Source: Sequoia sempervirens
Lineage: Eukaryota > Streptophyta > Pinopsida > Cupressales > Cupressaceae
Reading direction: 5' to 3'
NCBI GenBank assembly: GCA_007258455.2
Contig: VDFB02193867.1
Coordinates: 568,792,656 to 568,856,655 of the forward strand
Length of the DNA: 64,000 nucleotides
This document shows positions 11,850-23,394 of the stretch, in pieces (position 1 is the stretch's first letter; every line of letters starts with the position of its first letter). The notes beneath the pieces were generated by a model. The model was not told the origin of the DNA. It did no database searches and worked only from the letters and a program-made list of their open reading frames with translations. The translations under genes were made by a program, and so were the position numbers.

Positions 11850-13116
11850 TGTAGACACTTACATTTATCCAAATTTATCCCTTTTTGTCTAAGTATCCTC
11901 TTATTTGCATCAATTAAGTAATATTGCTATTATTTAATTAATACCCCTAAATTATTCTAAATCCCTAAGGTATTTAGTTAATAATTAAATACCTTACCCT
12001 TTATTCCCCTTTTAATTAAATAAATAATACATTTATTTAATTCCTTACATGTCACATTCTCCATCACTTTTTCTTAATCATAATCCATCTCCTAATCCAA
12101 TCATTAGGAATGTGCACATGTCTAATCCATGATTAGGATGTGTCACATCCTCTAACTTTTGCAAGTTGGCTCCTAATCTTCATTAACCACTAACTATCTT
12201 CTAATCATTGATTAGCTAGTCTAATCAACCCCCCTTTAGTCAACTCTCCCCATCCCCCAAGGAATTTTTAATTCCTTTTTTTCTTCCCCATGTGAATTTA
12301 AAATTCACTTTTATTCCTCCAAAGCTCTCCCCTTCCCCATGTGGATCATTGAGAGGTCACATCAGTCACATGGGACAAGGACCTCCTTTATGAGGACCTT
12401 GTCTTATCCTCTAGGAAATTCCAATCATGTGAATTTTAAATTCACATTTATTCCCCAAAAACTTCTCTCATCCCTATGATTTCTCACTTGTCACCATCAC
12501 TCTCATCCCAAGGTACTTGCAAGTACCTCCACCTCACATGTCCCTTTTCCAATTCACTTGTCCTTGTGACATCTCATCCTCCACATGGCAAGATGTGAGG
12601 GCTTGTGAGTCCTCAACTCACCATAGCCCTTCATCTTGCCCATGTTGGCACAATCCTAGCCATCCAATTTCTAGAGATTCATCCCCTAATATAAGAGGAT
12701 TTTTCTCTTTCATTTTCTCATTATGCATTATCACATTCACAAGTTCAAGCTCTCTAACAAAAATATTTTCAACATACTTGCATTTGCACTCACAAACCTC
12801 CGTTGTTGCATGTTTTGAAGATTTCATCCTTTGCACTTGCATTCATCCATCCAACTACCCATATAGCTCTTTGCATTCCCAATCTCACATTAGATCCTTT
12901 TGCATCTACTTTTACCATTTTTCCATCAAGGAGCATACACAACATCAACCATCAAAGGGCCAACCAAGGAGCAACTCTTACAAGGTATAAATATGCTTTT
13001 CTTTATCTTTATTTTGTTTGAGTTAACATAGCCCTATCTTGAGGTGTTTAGTGTTGTTTCCTTCTTTTTTCTTTTTGTTTTGCATCATTTAGGATAGGTT
13101 AACAACATTGATCATA
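11850..13116 (+). repeat. 3' LTR of the 12.4 kb element
   Basis: Partner of 673-1917. It ends CATTGATCATA, so its last dinucleotide is TA where the 5' copy has CA, a single C-to-T change. The target duplication GATAC follows at 13117-13121. It holds the TATA-like TATAAGAGG at 12690. The frame at 12517-12990 is not a gene; the same region in the 5' LTR is not open over this length. Confidence 0.92.
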
Positions 13117-13273
13117 GATACAACTTGCTGACTACTAAAATTTGACCTCTTGATTATTGAACTTTGAATTGCTGATTACTAAAATTTGACTAAGTCTGAA
13201 ATTTTTAAAATATTCCAAAAACTAAAATTTGCATTATAACTCCTAGAGATCTGAAACTACTCTCAAACATCCT

Positions 13274-13373
13274 GAAACTATATACATGAAATATAATTTA
13301 AAGTATAAGAAGGTAAATGTCCATATGTAAATGTCAATTTATATTTACATGTTTATTTCATGTATATAGTTTC
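13274..13373. repeat. 100-bp foldback with 20-bp perfect terminal inverted repeats
   Basis: GAAACTATATACATGAAATA (13274-13293) is the exact reverse complement of 13354-13373. The interior is AT-rich and has its own partial symmetry. It could be a small MITE or a simple hairpin. No clear target duplication was found. Confidence 0.7.
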
Positions 13374-13483
13374 CCTGGTAGAGAAAGAGAAAATGAAAGA
13401 GTTTAGAAAAATGCATTCCAAAAGTCATTGAAAAAAGAAAGAGTTCACAAGTTCATTCATTGAAAAAATCAAGCCATTTGGAG

Positions 13484-13537
13484 AGCGCCAAATTTGGCGC
13501 TTGCCAAATAGGCTCGGTATTACCAAGCCTGTTTGGC
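13484..13537. repeat. 18-bp perfect palindrome followed by an imperfect hairpin
   Basis: AGCGCCAAATTTGGCGCT (13484-13501) is a perfect palindrome. Immediately after it GCCAAATAGGCT (13503-13514) pairs with AGCCTGTTTGGC (13526-13537) with one mismatch and an 11-base loop. The TTTGGCGC halves match the E2F-site consensus, but no gene is nearby. Confidence 0.75.
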
Positions 13538-13589
13538 GAGCACAATATGGCCTATTATAGGTTTTTTTTTGCAATTTGGAACCAAAATT

Positions 13590-14450
13590 GTGTCACAAAT
13601 CCATGCACTTACCCTTTACCTGATTCTATCTATTAATTAAATAAATAATATTTATTTAATTCATCCTTACCTCACCCTTAATTAAATAAATTTATATTTA
13701 TTTAATTAAATCTAACCTTACCTCCAAACCTTCCAACTAAATAAATAGATTAATTTACCTACCTAATTAATTATTAAGGTTAATTAACCTTCATAACCAT
13801 TTTTTATTAATTAATTGCACCTCATCATCAATCCTCGTACATTCAATCCTAGCCCTTGAATCCATCTACATGGATGAAGATCTAAACTTGTCACCATGTG
13901 ACAAGTGTCCTAACCTACCTATCCTATCCCTTTCTCACATGTGTGTGCATATATCTCACACATGTGAAGCCACCCTACCCCTTACACATGTCACTTTACC
14001 TCTTACACACATCATAGACATGTATCTTGCATGTTCCTCCCAATTTGTGTTGTGCGTGCATACCTTTCTCTTACACATCCTTTCCTCTTGTGAAACCAAT
14101 CACAAGGCTAAGCCTCCATCATGTATCATTCAATATTGACCCTCCATTTAGTCAATGCATCTTAGCCATTGATTTCTCAAATAAAAACTCTATAAATTGA
14201 GGAATTTGCTCTCATTTTTAGGAAATCTACCTTCATCATATCCTTATGTTGCTATTTTCTTCTATCAATCATCCATCCCAACATCATGCCATTGGTCTAA
14301 ATAACCACATTCCATCCAACTAAAATATGAAAAGGAGCACATCAAGTAGACATTGGGGCATCTACTTCAACTCAATCCATGAGGTGAGAAAGGTAAAAGG
14401 AAAGGTAATTTCTCATTATTGCATTTACTTTTTGTTTTTTAGCTTTTATA
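13590..14450 (+). repeat. LTR-like fragment
   Basis: A stretch with repeated TTAATTAAATAAAT motifs, a region like the U3 of the 12.4 kb element, and a good TATA box (CTCTATAAATTGAGG; TATAAAT at 14191-14197) followed by a pyrimidine-rich start region. It ends where Copia homology begins. It may start at TGTCACAAATCC (13591), but no second LTR or target duplication was found, so the limits are approximate. The frame at 13870-14139 has no recognisable product. Confidence 0.4.
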
Positions 14451-14454
14451 TGTT

Positions 14455-15560
14455 TCATCCTCTTCATTTTCCTCTTACTCATCCAACTCACTACACCTCC
14501 AAACAAAGTAAATACATAGCTGCTAGTGGACATTCAACTATTCAATTCACCTATCTAATGTGCATGAACAAACCCCTGTATGTCCAATGACTTGACCACA
14601 TCATTAGTACCATGATAAACCAAATAGTAATATAAAGTATCACACAAATATCTAAACACCCTCTTAACAAAAGTCTAATGCTCTTTACCAATGTTAGACA
14701 TAAACCTGGATAGAATTCCCACTTCTTGGGCTATATCTAGTCTAGCACAAACCATTGCATACGTTAAACTACCAACAACACTAGCATAAGGAACCTTAGA
14801 CATATCTTCAAAATTTCCATCAAAATCAAGACACATATCTATTATCAACTTAGTACCAACTGAAAATGGAATATTAATTGGCTTATAGTCATGCATGTTA
14901 AACCTTCAGAAAATTGTATCAACATACTTACTCTAACTTAACCAAAGATTTATGTGAACCTGATCTTTGCTAATTTCCATCCTAAGAATATATTTTGTAG
15001 CCCCCAAGTCCTTCATATCAAATGTGCTAGAAAGTTGTGTCTGAGATCCATAATAATCACCTTATTGTTACCTATGAACAACATATCATCAACATAGAAG
15101 ACAATAATTAGGATCTGGTCATCAATAACCTTAATATAAATACAACAATCCTCCTCACTTTGAAGAAAACCCAACTTCAATACAAAAAGTATCAAACTTT
15201 TGGTACCACATCTTGGGTGACTGTTTCAAACCATACAAAGATCTCTTCAACATGCAAACCAATTGTTCTTTTCCTTTCACAACAAAACCGTTAAGCTGCC
15301 ATATATAAATTTCCTCCTCAAGATCCCCATGCAAGAAAGTAATTTTAACATCAATTTCATCTATCTCAAAATCACAAACAATAACAATAAAAAATATGAA
15401 TATATTAGAAGTTAATATAGCAATAGGAGAGAAAAATTCACCAAAATCAACTCAGGCCTCTCTTTGGGAGTAGCCCTTAGCCACTAATTTGGCCTTGTGT
15501 CGCTCTAATCAACTACCTGCACCATTTATTTTTTAAATACAAACTTGCAACCAATTGGCT
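14455..15560 (-). pseudogene. Copia reverse transcriptase and start of RNase H (decayed)
   Basis: On the minus strand, from about 15560 downward: a CKFVFKK-like linker, DVKITFLHGDLEEEIYM (first RT aspartate region), LYGLKQSPKMWYQKF, then FYVDDMLFIGNN with the YVDD catalytic motif (frame 15013-15195). The next frame is 14675-14896, with VPYASVVGSLTYAMVC and LSRFMSNIGKEH. After a frame change it continues through the start of RNase H (STSSYVFTLFGGVVS) and stops matching near 14455. Stops and frameshifts separate the pieces, so no complete enzyme could be made. Confidence 0.88.
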
Positions 15561-16255
15561 TCCTTCCTTTGGGAAAACTATTAAGATCCCAAGTGTCACA
15601 ACTATCCAAAGCCATCATCTCCTCCTACATGGCCTATAACTATGACTCATTTTCCTTTGAAGAGAGAGCCTCCTTGAAATATCTAGTTTCATCGTTAATA
15701 CTCAACAAAGCAAATACATAACGGTAATTTGATGGGCTATACCTGTCAACTAGATTTTGTTGCCTTTTCGACCTCCTCAAGGTAGAAGTAATGGGCTCTA
15801 CTTCTTCTTCTTCTTCTTTTCTTCTTCTATGTGCTCATATTGTGCACATCCTTTGAACTAGCTGAACCCTCTTCTTTCTCTTCATCCTCAAATCCATCTA
15901 ATTGTTCTTCCACATGTGCATCTTCTTGCTTCTCAATCTTTGTCTCAAAGTGCACTGTCTTTGTCTTATATTTGTCCTTGGGTTGTTATTCTCCTAAGTT
16001 CTAAATTCCTTGAAAATCACACCTCTAGAAAATATTAATTTATGAGTTATAGGATTCCAAATGTTATAACATTTTACATTCTTACCATAACCAACAAAGA
16101 TGCATTTTTTTGCTTTTGGATCCAATTTAGATCACTTCTCTTGAGGAACATGAACAAAAGTATCACAACCAAAGACCCTTAAATTTGAAATAGAAGGGCT
16201 TCTATCTATCCACACTTCATAAGGAGTTTTATCAACAAGATATGAACAAGGAGGG
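15561..16255 (-). pseudogene. Copia integrase C-terminal part and INT-RT linker (decayed)
   Basis: Just inside the left edge of the nested element the minus strand reads SYLVDKTPYEVW, then NLRVFGCDTFVHVP and KKCIFVGYGKN, then KLIFSRGVIF. These are the usual conserved words at the end of the Copia integrase. Downstream it becomes acidic and poorly conserved (15780-15960, including a (CTT)n run), as is normal for the linker before RT. The joined coding sequence across the insertion also carries a frameshift. Confidence 0.82.
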
Positions 16256-17874
16256 TGAAACATAGATTTTTGGTTCCTATAGACTTCTCTTGCTCTTCTA
16301 GGGTTTTTCACCTAAAAGGAGAGATATAGGGCCCAAAAATGCTAAGGGTTCATTCAAATTGTGTTATGTGTAATGTTTTCTACTTTTCTAAATGAAGTGA
16401 TCGAAATGACAATGAATGATTTAAATGAATGAATTTGAATGCAAAACTAAGATTTATGCTATGTTTGAAAACACACTATGATATTCAAACAATGACCTAA
16501 AAGATGAAATTATGTAGAACAAAAAGAAATGGGAAGAAATAGAGTGCACCTGGAGGCCTGATGAAGAATCTAGAATCTGTAGAAGGTTGTCTGAAATTAT
16601 TAAAATTCCATAGTGGGACTCATTCACCTAGGGTGGCGAATTAGTCCTGCTACTGGTGAAATCTTTCAGGAACAAGTTTCTGACTATTAGGATCCAGAAT
16701 CTGACAAAATTCAGATTTTCAGCCTTAAGGTGGGACTAATTTTCCATTGGTGGTGAATCATTCCTCTCCCAAAATTTTGAGAAATCAGGAGACAACTCTA
16801 CAACACCAGATCTGGAAATATCTGCTTGTCAGGTTACCGAGGTTAATTCTGCAGGAAACAAATAGAAAACCTTCTCGAAGCTTGAAATCAAATTGATTTG
16901 ACTTGAAGCACCTAGTTGACTTGTTGACCAATCTTCAACACCAAAATGCTTGTTAAATCTGCACACAAAATTCTGTAAACACACATGCAAGAGGGGAAAA
17001 ATGGTTGAGGGTTAGAAAATAGGGGTTTTCCTTGGTCAAACCCCACTTTTGGTAATCAAACCATTAATGAAATAATGAAATGAAAGAGAATGATAAATTA
17101 ACAACATGCAAATGCTATCCACTTACCAAAACCTTGATGATGCAAATGTGAAGTAATGTCAATGGATGCTTCAAAGTGCTTGAATAATGCTTGATAAGAT
17201 GTTGTAAGATGCTTAAATGCTTGAGATTGCTTGAATATGATATTTGAATGTTGGAGGATGTAAAATGAGGTGAAAATCACTTATTTATACAATCTTGTGC
17301 CTTAATCACCTATTCATACCTCATCACAGGTTGACATCAAGTGTTTTTAAATAAAAACCTGAATGGAAATTTAAAATATTTTGAATTTGGAGCCAAGGGG
17401 GACTCATTTGCCACCCATGGTGAATGGGTCCCACCTAGGACTTGAAAATGGGTGTTAGGAATTAAGTTATATTAAATGTTGTTTTTCGGGTTAACATTCA
17501 AAAATACACTTAATTAAACCTTATAAGGGCATAAAGGGGTCAAATAAGTCATGAGAAAGGGATGAATAGTGAAGTTGTGCCTAGAAAAGTATGAAATCTT
17601 GTTACAATATTTTACAACACTTCAAAATAGGACTTAATGATGAATAAAAAGGTGATTTTTAGGTGAATTGTAATGAATAGAGTCTAGAAAAGTGTAGAAA
17701 TGTCTTACAACACTTCACAACACCTTCACAAGACATCATTATTTAAATTTTAGTACCTAAATATGCATGTTCAAGCCATGTTACATCATAAGATCAGAGC
17801 AAAATAGATCAAACACCATGAAACAAGACCTAAAAGGCCATGAAAATGACAAGGGGCCATTTTTCTACGACACA
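16256..17874 (-). repeat. 3' LTR of the nested gypsy element
   Basis: Aligns throughout with 23395-24997. On the plus strand it opens TGAAACATAGATTTTTGG and closes CTACGACACA. A TATA box on the minus strand (TATAAATAAG, 17280-17289) is kept in the other LTR (24403-24412). The short frame at 17098-17280 also occurs in the other LTR (24221-24403) and is part of the LTR, not a gene. Confidence 0.9.
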
Positions 17875-17891
17875 TTTATCCCCCACTTTAG
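17875..17891 (-). other. polypurine tract of the nested gypsy element
   Basis: On the minus strand CTAAAGTGGGGGATAAA directly precedes the LTR start TGTGTCG. The same signal, CTAAAGTGGGGGCTAAA, occurs at 30063-30079 in a related remnant. Confidence 0.85.
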
Positions 17892-19110
17892 TGAGAGGGT
17901 GAACTTGCTTTAAACTCACACTAAAGTAGCCATGAACATCGAGAGGAGGGTTCAAATGTACTTACGTTAGCAAAATGGAATAACAACGATCAAGAGGGAT
18001 GATCAAGCCCTTAGGATTAAGACCCCATGAAAAACTAAGCATAAGAATGTAAAGGAACACACAAGTGTTGAGAATTAGATGAAGCTTCAATCATTTGTCC
18101 AACTAGTTGTGGATTAGATCTAGGCTAAAAGAGAATGTATACTCACTCTGGGGTGATAGAACACAGGGCGGTCCACCGGGTGAGAAGGCCCAAATGTACT
18201 CACTCTAGGGCCACAAAACTTCTGACTGTTCGTGGGGTGAGAAAGCCCAAAAGGTAAGATACATACACTAGTTGGTATGCACTTACAAATACAAAGGTGG
18301 CTATGGGGAAAAGTCATTCCGCTAGGTGGGCTTCCCACTCAACTATATCAAAGTTATACCTCCTAATAACTTTAACAAGGCACCACAACGAAAAAGAATG
18401 TTCATAAACAAAAAGCAAGGGTACCATAGGCATGCAAGTTGTATTATGCAAGGTGGAAAAAAGTGCAAAATGTAAAATGTAAAATATGTTCAAAGGAGTC
18501 TTGTTAAGTTCATGCAAGGTCAATCACTTAGTGAACATTGTGTCTAATGTCTCCAAGAGAGGACCAATCAAAGAATAGTATATTCACAACTTAGGGGATG
18601 CAGTGCGTCACATCAGGCCACCAAGAGGAATGTAATATGCTAAGATAAATCACACTTATGAAGGACATCACACCCAATGTCATCCACAAAGTGATGAACA
18701 CATCACATAAATGACAAGGCTACACTAGGAACCAAGAATACAAAAGAATTATGGTAATGTATGCCCCCCACTTTAAAGGAATTGCTACACATCATTTTGT
18801 GAGAAATTACTTTAAAGTAGCAAAGGAAAGAAAATGTAAAAGGAAAACAAGACATAAGAGCCAACTAAGAAATCCCTATGCCAAGTCATATGTTTCGAAG
18901 TTAGGCTGCATCATGCCAAGGAAAATGAAAAACAAAGAAAGGGAGTTGCCCCCCTAGAAAAGAGCACAACAAACACATAAGGGATCTATGGATTTGGGGT
19001 CAGTATGTTCATTGTTGATATGTTTTTATGAAAGAGCTCGGAACTGTCATCATCCCCCAAAGCATATAAAATTGGAAGAATGACACAAAGAGAACGAAAA
19101 AAGAAAAGAA
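17892..19110 (-). other. non-coding 3' region of the nested gypsy element
   Basis: No coding sequence supported. It includes diverged repeats around GTACTCACTCT..GGGTGAGAAGGCCC (18135-18260). Part of it (18018-18070) resembles 30190-30250 in the related remnant. Short frames here have no recognisable product. Confidence 0.55.
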
Positions 19111-19114
19111 AAAG

Positions 19115-19440
19115 AAAGTCCGTTTTGAGTCAACATGGAAGAGACATTGCGGTCTTAATGCCTTGCATCATCCGCAAAAGGAAAACACAAGCGGAAAAGA
19201 AATGAAAATGAAAAAGGTGAAATAAAATGAAAAAGCTTTTGGGTCAACATGAAGGAGACATTGCGGTCTCAATGCCTTGTGTCATCCCCAAAAGGAAAAC
19301 ACAAGCAAAAAGGAAATAAAAATGAAAAAGGCAAAAGAAAATGAAAAAGCTTTTGGGTCAACATGAAGGAGACATTGCAGTCTCAATGCCTTGCATCATC
19401 CCCAAAAGGAAAACACAAAACAAAAAGAGAAAAAGACAAT
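19115..19440. repeat. 114-bp tandem repeat, three copies
   Basis: TCAACATG..GGAGACATTGCGG recurs at 19130, 19244 and 19358, exactly 114 bases apart. Each copy continues GTCTCAATGCCTTG, then CATCCCCAAAAGGAAAACAC and an A-rich tail. The third copy is incomplete. It lies in the 3' non-coding part of the nested element. Confidence 0.9.
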
Positions 19441-19706
19441 ACACGAGAAATAGAAGAATAGAGAGACAAATAGAAGAAGTGTACAAAGAGAGGGAAACAT
19501 CAAACACATGTTATGGGGGAACACAATATGCACACGAAAGAAAAATAAAAATAAAATAAACTTGCAAAGGGCTAGCAAGGCGAATGCAAGCAACCATCTA
19601 ACAAGTCATTCGCCTCCCAATCATGTTCAGTGTAATGTGAAGGAGGTTGACTGTCCAAAGAAAGAATTGCAAGTGCTGAACTAGGAGTCATACCAACTAC
19701 TTCACC

Positions 19707-20174
19707 TCATGGAGAGGACTTATCTTTTAAGCTCATTGTAGATGAAAATAAAGATTTTAGGTCATTGTGTACTTCTTCACCTATTTTGGCAATCTTTGCA
19801 TTGTCATCATCATCAAGATTGATGATGATGGGAGGACAAAGGGTGATTTCTAGAGAAGGATGTATCAAAAGTTGTGGTTGTTGGATTGATTGCACTAGAA
19901 TATCTTGTGGTGGGTCAGGAGGAGGGTGGTCATCTATTACTTCTGTCAAAGGTGGAGATTGATTGTCTTTAGTTTCCTCTATGCCAGACTGATGAGCAAG
20001 GAGATGATGACAATGCCTATGTTCCCTAGCACTGCGGTTTCGTTTAATTCTATTTTGGAGTTGGTGAGGTGTAAGAGTAGATTGAGTTATCGTAGGTTCT
20101 TCTGCTTCCGAAGAGGGAAGAACAAAAGAAACTGAAGAGGATGGATCAATCACTTTCTCTTTTGATTTATACAC
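19707..20174 (-). pseudogene. post-protease ORF of the nested gypsy element
   Basis: An open frame of 155 codons on the minus strand, directly downstream of the protease-like frame but in a different phase. It has a basic RNRSAREHRH patch, a Pro/Gln-rich middle, and an acidic IINLDDDDNAKIAKIGEEVH stretch. I recognise no domain. It occupies the place where reverse transcriptase would begin in an autonomous relative but shows no RT motif. It may be a degraded polyprotein linker or an accessory product. Confidence 0.45.
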
Positions 20175-20248
20175 TTGTTTAATGCTTGGAGGTATGACAT
20201 GATTTGTTTCATTTTTCCTTGGTCATTTAAATGATAGTAGGGAAGTGT

Positions 20249-20990
20249 CTAAGGGTGGTTGGTCATGAGGTTGACAGTTTGTGCGATGTGTGACTTAGGT
20301 TGAAGTATGGTTTCATCTATGATAGGAGGTGTGGAAGTGGATGGGGATGTGCCACGAAGAGACAATTCAGTTATTTCTTTGGCTTTGAACTTTTGATTGG
20401 CTATGAAAAAGAAGTCCTTTCGAGGTGTGATGGGTTCCATGGGTGTAGGCCAAAAGGATTCTAAGGAAAAAATGCCTTTAGAGGATAGGGGATTAAATCC
20501 ACTATGGTGTACGGTAAATATTTCATTACCATGTGGAAAATTCAAACACTTGTGACCCACTGATGGGACCACTTTCATTGAGCGAAGCCAAGGGTGGCCT
20601 AGCCGCAAACAAAATTGGTCAGATTATGGAATAATTGAAAATGTTACATCCGAAGTTTTAGGTCCTATCTGTAAGGGGAGTATGATTGATCCAATCGTAG
20701 GGCATGCAAAACTAGTATGTGTCTTAATCCATGCAGTCGGTTTATTATAATCATCTCGATATAACTCATGTAATACTAGAAACTCCCCTGTGATCACATT
20801 CTTGCCACAAGCTAGATCTATTAACATCCCATTAGTGGGCTTATCATAGATTCTGCCAGCTATGTAAAGAGGACCATCATGAAGTTTTTGTAGTATGTAT
20901 TTAGCAGAAAAAGTGATATTAAGAGATTTATTATTTTTACCCTTATGAGGGATAACGCCTATCACACCCACAAGTTTATCAATAGGACTA
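20249..20990 (-). pseudogene. retropepsin-like region of gypsy polyprotein
   Basis: One minus-strand frame with a single stop near 20621. It reads DGPLYIAGRIYDKPTNG, then MLIDLACGKNVIT (the place of the catalytic Asp motif), then PTAWIKTH, CPTIGSIILPLQIG and FSIIP. After the stop it reads RLGHPWLRSMKVVPS and KCLNFPHG. This is the pattern of the aspartic protease in plant Tat-type gypsy polyproteins. The expected small residue and Gly after the catalytic Asp are replaced (D-L-A-C-G), so activity is doubtful. A Ser/Thr/Pro-rich tail follows. Upstream, gag is in another phase. Confidence 0.75.
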
Positions 20991-21199
20991 TCTTAGGTAA
21001 TAGGTGGAGTTGTATCATGTTGTTCACTATGTGTACCAACATTCATTACATCAGTATTTGAAGGTTTGCTAGCTTTGACACAGGATATATTGTGTTTAGG
21101 CATGGGGTTAGTGAAAATTTGTAAATTTCCATTAGGGGGTGCAACAAACTTATTGCCTTGATCATTAACACCTGCAATGGAAAAATGGCCTCAATGAGG

Positions 21200-22989
21200 T
21201 CTTGAACTAGATGTTTTAGACGCTTGCAATGTTTAGTGTCATGTCCATTTTAGTGATGAAAATGACAATAAGCATTAGGTTTGAAGGTGGGTGGTAATGG
21301 TTGGTTTGGATCAAGTGGTTTAATAGGTGGCAAAGTGAGCATGAGTTGTTGAAGTAATTGGTTCATTGTGTTATGGAGGGTATCGGGTAGGGGAGTAAAT
21401 TGTCTCTTCGGGTCCCCATAGTGATAAGGTACCCCTGCTTTAACAATTGCCACTTGATTTGGATCCGGTTGAGTTGGTTGCAGTTGAGGTTGAGGAGGTG
21501 GATTGAACTGTGAGAAGCCTCTATTTGGTTTGTGGAAGCTTTGATTGTTATTGTGGTTTTGATTGTTGTGTTTAGGTTTTTTAGCTCGGTGAGAGGTGGA
21601 TTTTGAATCACGACTTGAAATTGAGTTATGATATTCACACAAGGTTTTACATAAATGCATAAATGAAGGGAATTTCATCATAGTTAGTTTATCCTAAAGA
21701 TTTGTGTGCAAGTTTTCGATAAAAATATTTTGCAGATGTGCATCAAGAATCTTGACATCTATTTGAGCATACAAGGATTGGTAGTGTGAGATAAAATCAA
21801 TTATTTTTTCATCTATGTTTTGTCTACATCTCATGAGGTCATCCATTGTCTTTTTAGGTGTCATGTGAACTTGAAAGTGGCTTATGAAGGCATCCGCCAA
21901 CTCATTGAAGGAGCATATGGAATGATTAGGCAAGTTGGAAAACCACTCTAATGCGGTATCTTTTGAGGTCCTTGGAAATAGTTTGGCTAAGAGTTTCTCA
22001 TCAAGAAAAAATCACTACATAAAGTTGTATAAGCATTAACATGGTCGATAGGATCTCCTTTACCTCCGTATTTCTCAAACCGAGGTATTTCTATCCCTTG
22101 TGGCATCGGGGTACATAAGATTTATAAGGATAAGGGGCTGCTATGGACATGGGATGTGGGTGGAGCAGTTTGACCTTGGTTAATGGTGGAAAGTTGGTGT
22201 TGCATGGAAGAAATAGTGTTAAGGAGTTGTGTAAGAATAGGGTCGGGGTAAGTGTTTTGAGGTGGAAAGGAAAATGGTGATGGAGTGTAGGTGATGTTAG
22301 GGGAAGTGAAAGGAATACTAGGAGGTGTGAAAGTGGTGGAGGGAACTTGTGATGCCACAAGAGAACTAGGAATGCTGGGTGGAATTGGGAAAGAAGGAGC
22401 CACATAACTATCCTAGTGCATAGTTGTGGTGACTTACAGATTGGTATAAGTTGGTATGGATGCTATGGTTGAAGGGGGAGGAACTTGAGGTCCTCCTTGG
22501 CTTATAGGAATGTTTGCGGATTGGGTATTAGAAGAGGCATGTTTATTGTAAATCTCAAAAACTTTCCTCATAACTTGCAAACCATCATCACTTTCAATCA
22601 AATGATGAAGGTTTTCAATGGTGGGTATGGCAGTGGTGGAAACATTTTCAAGTGACAAGTTTTGTTGTAAATGTCTAAAATCCTCATGAATATTAATGAA
22701 CTTTTTCTTGCGGGAGAGAGTTGTTTTGGGTGTCAACATTCATTGGATGGAAAGGTGAAGGCATAGAAGTGGTACTGTCAATGTCTAATGCACCATTGTC
22801 CATACTAGGAGTAGGAGCTCTTGAGATCCCAAGGTCCACAATGAAAGTACTATCGTAGGAGGTCATGAGTCTAGAAATTTGTCTCACTAAAGTATTATCA
22901 ATGGGGCACCAAACACTCATACAAGTACCACAAAAGATAGGGTGAATGCAAATGCAAAATAATCTAGGAGTTTTAAATGGAAATAACAT
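21200..22989 (-). pseudogene. gypsy gag polyprotein (decayed)
   Basis: Minus strand, pieces in more than one phase. The N-terminal parts (22693-22989, 22434-22739) have no clear domain. Next is a Pro-rich stretch (22122-22403). Then comes the gag core at 21694-21933, with SFNELADAFISHFQ, MDDLMRCRQNIDEKIIDF and SHYQSLYAQI, the hallmark of the plant retrotransposon gag domain. The frame at 21250-21681 is Asn/Gln/Pro-rich and ends YCHFHH, with NGHDTKHC after a stop, a Cys/His nucleic-acid-binding motif of gypsy gag. The role is capsid formation and RNA packaging. Stops and shifts show decay, though long parts remain open. Confidence 0.8.
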
Positions 22990-23394
22990 AAATTCTACTA
23001 ACTATAACAGAAAATTAACTATAGAAAATAGAATTGTAGAAAAATGCCAAAAAATGCCTAAAAATGTAGTATGAACAGTGTAGGTGGATTGATTCGCCTA
23101 GGGTGCCGAATGAGTCCCAGTATGCAATTTTTTTGTGTTTTTCAAAATTTTTAAGATGATTCTAATGCTTTTCAGGATGCAATTAAGGATGCAGAATGCA
23201 AATTTTCTATTTTTTCAATGATATGTGATGCAAAAATGAAACCTAAACAAAGTGTTCACTAATGCAATATGAAAAGTCCTATAATGCAAAAAAAAAATAA
23301 TGTGCTAATTGTATGTTGATGCAAATGTAATCTAGGATGCGATATGCAATTTATTTTAGAAATGCAAAGTGTTCAAAATGCGGGTTCACCAAAA
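22990..23394 (-). other. leader between 5' LTR and gag of the nested gypsy element
   Basis: On the minus strand, four bases inside the 5' LTR boundary, TGGTGAACCCGC begins a candidate primer-binding site (it starts TGG, complementary to a CCA tRNA end). I cannot name the tRNA. The rest is A/T-rich leader. Confidence 0.4.

Larger units (their letters stand above)
673..13116 (+). mobile_element. 12.4 kb LTR retrotransposon, large and non-autonomous (gypsy-like)
   Basis: A complete element. The two LTRs share the start TGTAGACACTT and the end GATCACA/GATCATA, and the element is flanked by the perfect 5-bp duplication GATAC (668-672 and 13117-13121). A polypurine tract lies directly before the 3' LTR, which sets the plus orientation. 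The 9.9 kb interior lacks any recognisable reverse transcriptase, RNase H or integrase. It holds a tandem-repeat leader, one long decayed proline-rich frame with a G-patch-like motif (5450-8413) and a minisatellite-rich 3' part. Size and content match the LARD class (large retrotransposon derivatives). The G-patch-like motif and the LTR/PPT style suggest Ty3/gypsy, but without a pol gene the lineage is inferred. The primer-binding site was not identified with confidence. Confidence 0.9.
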
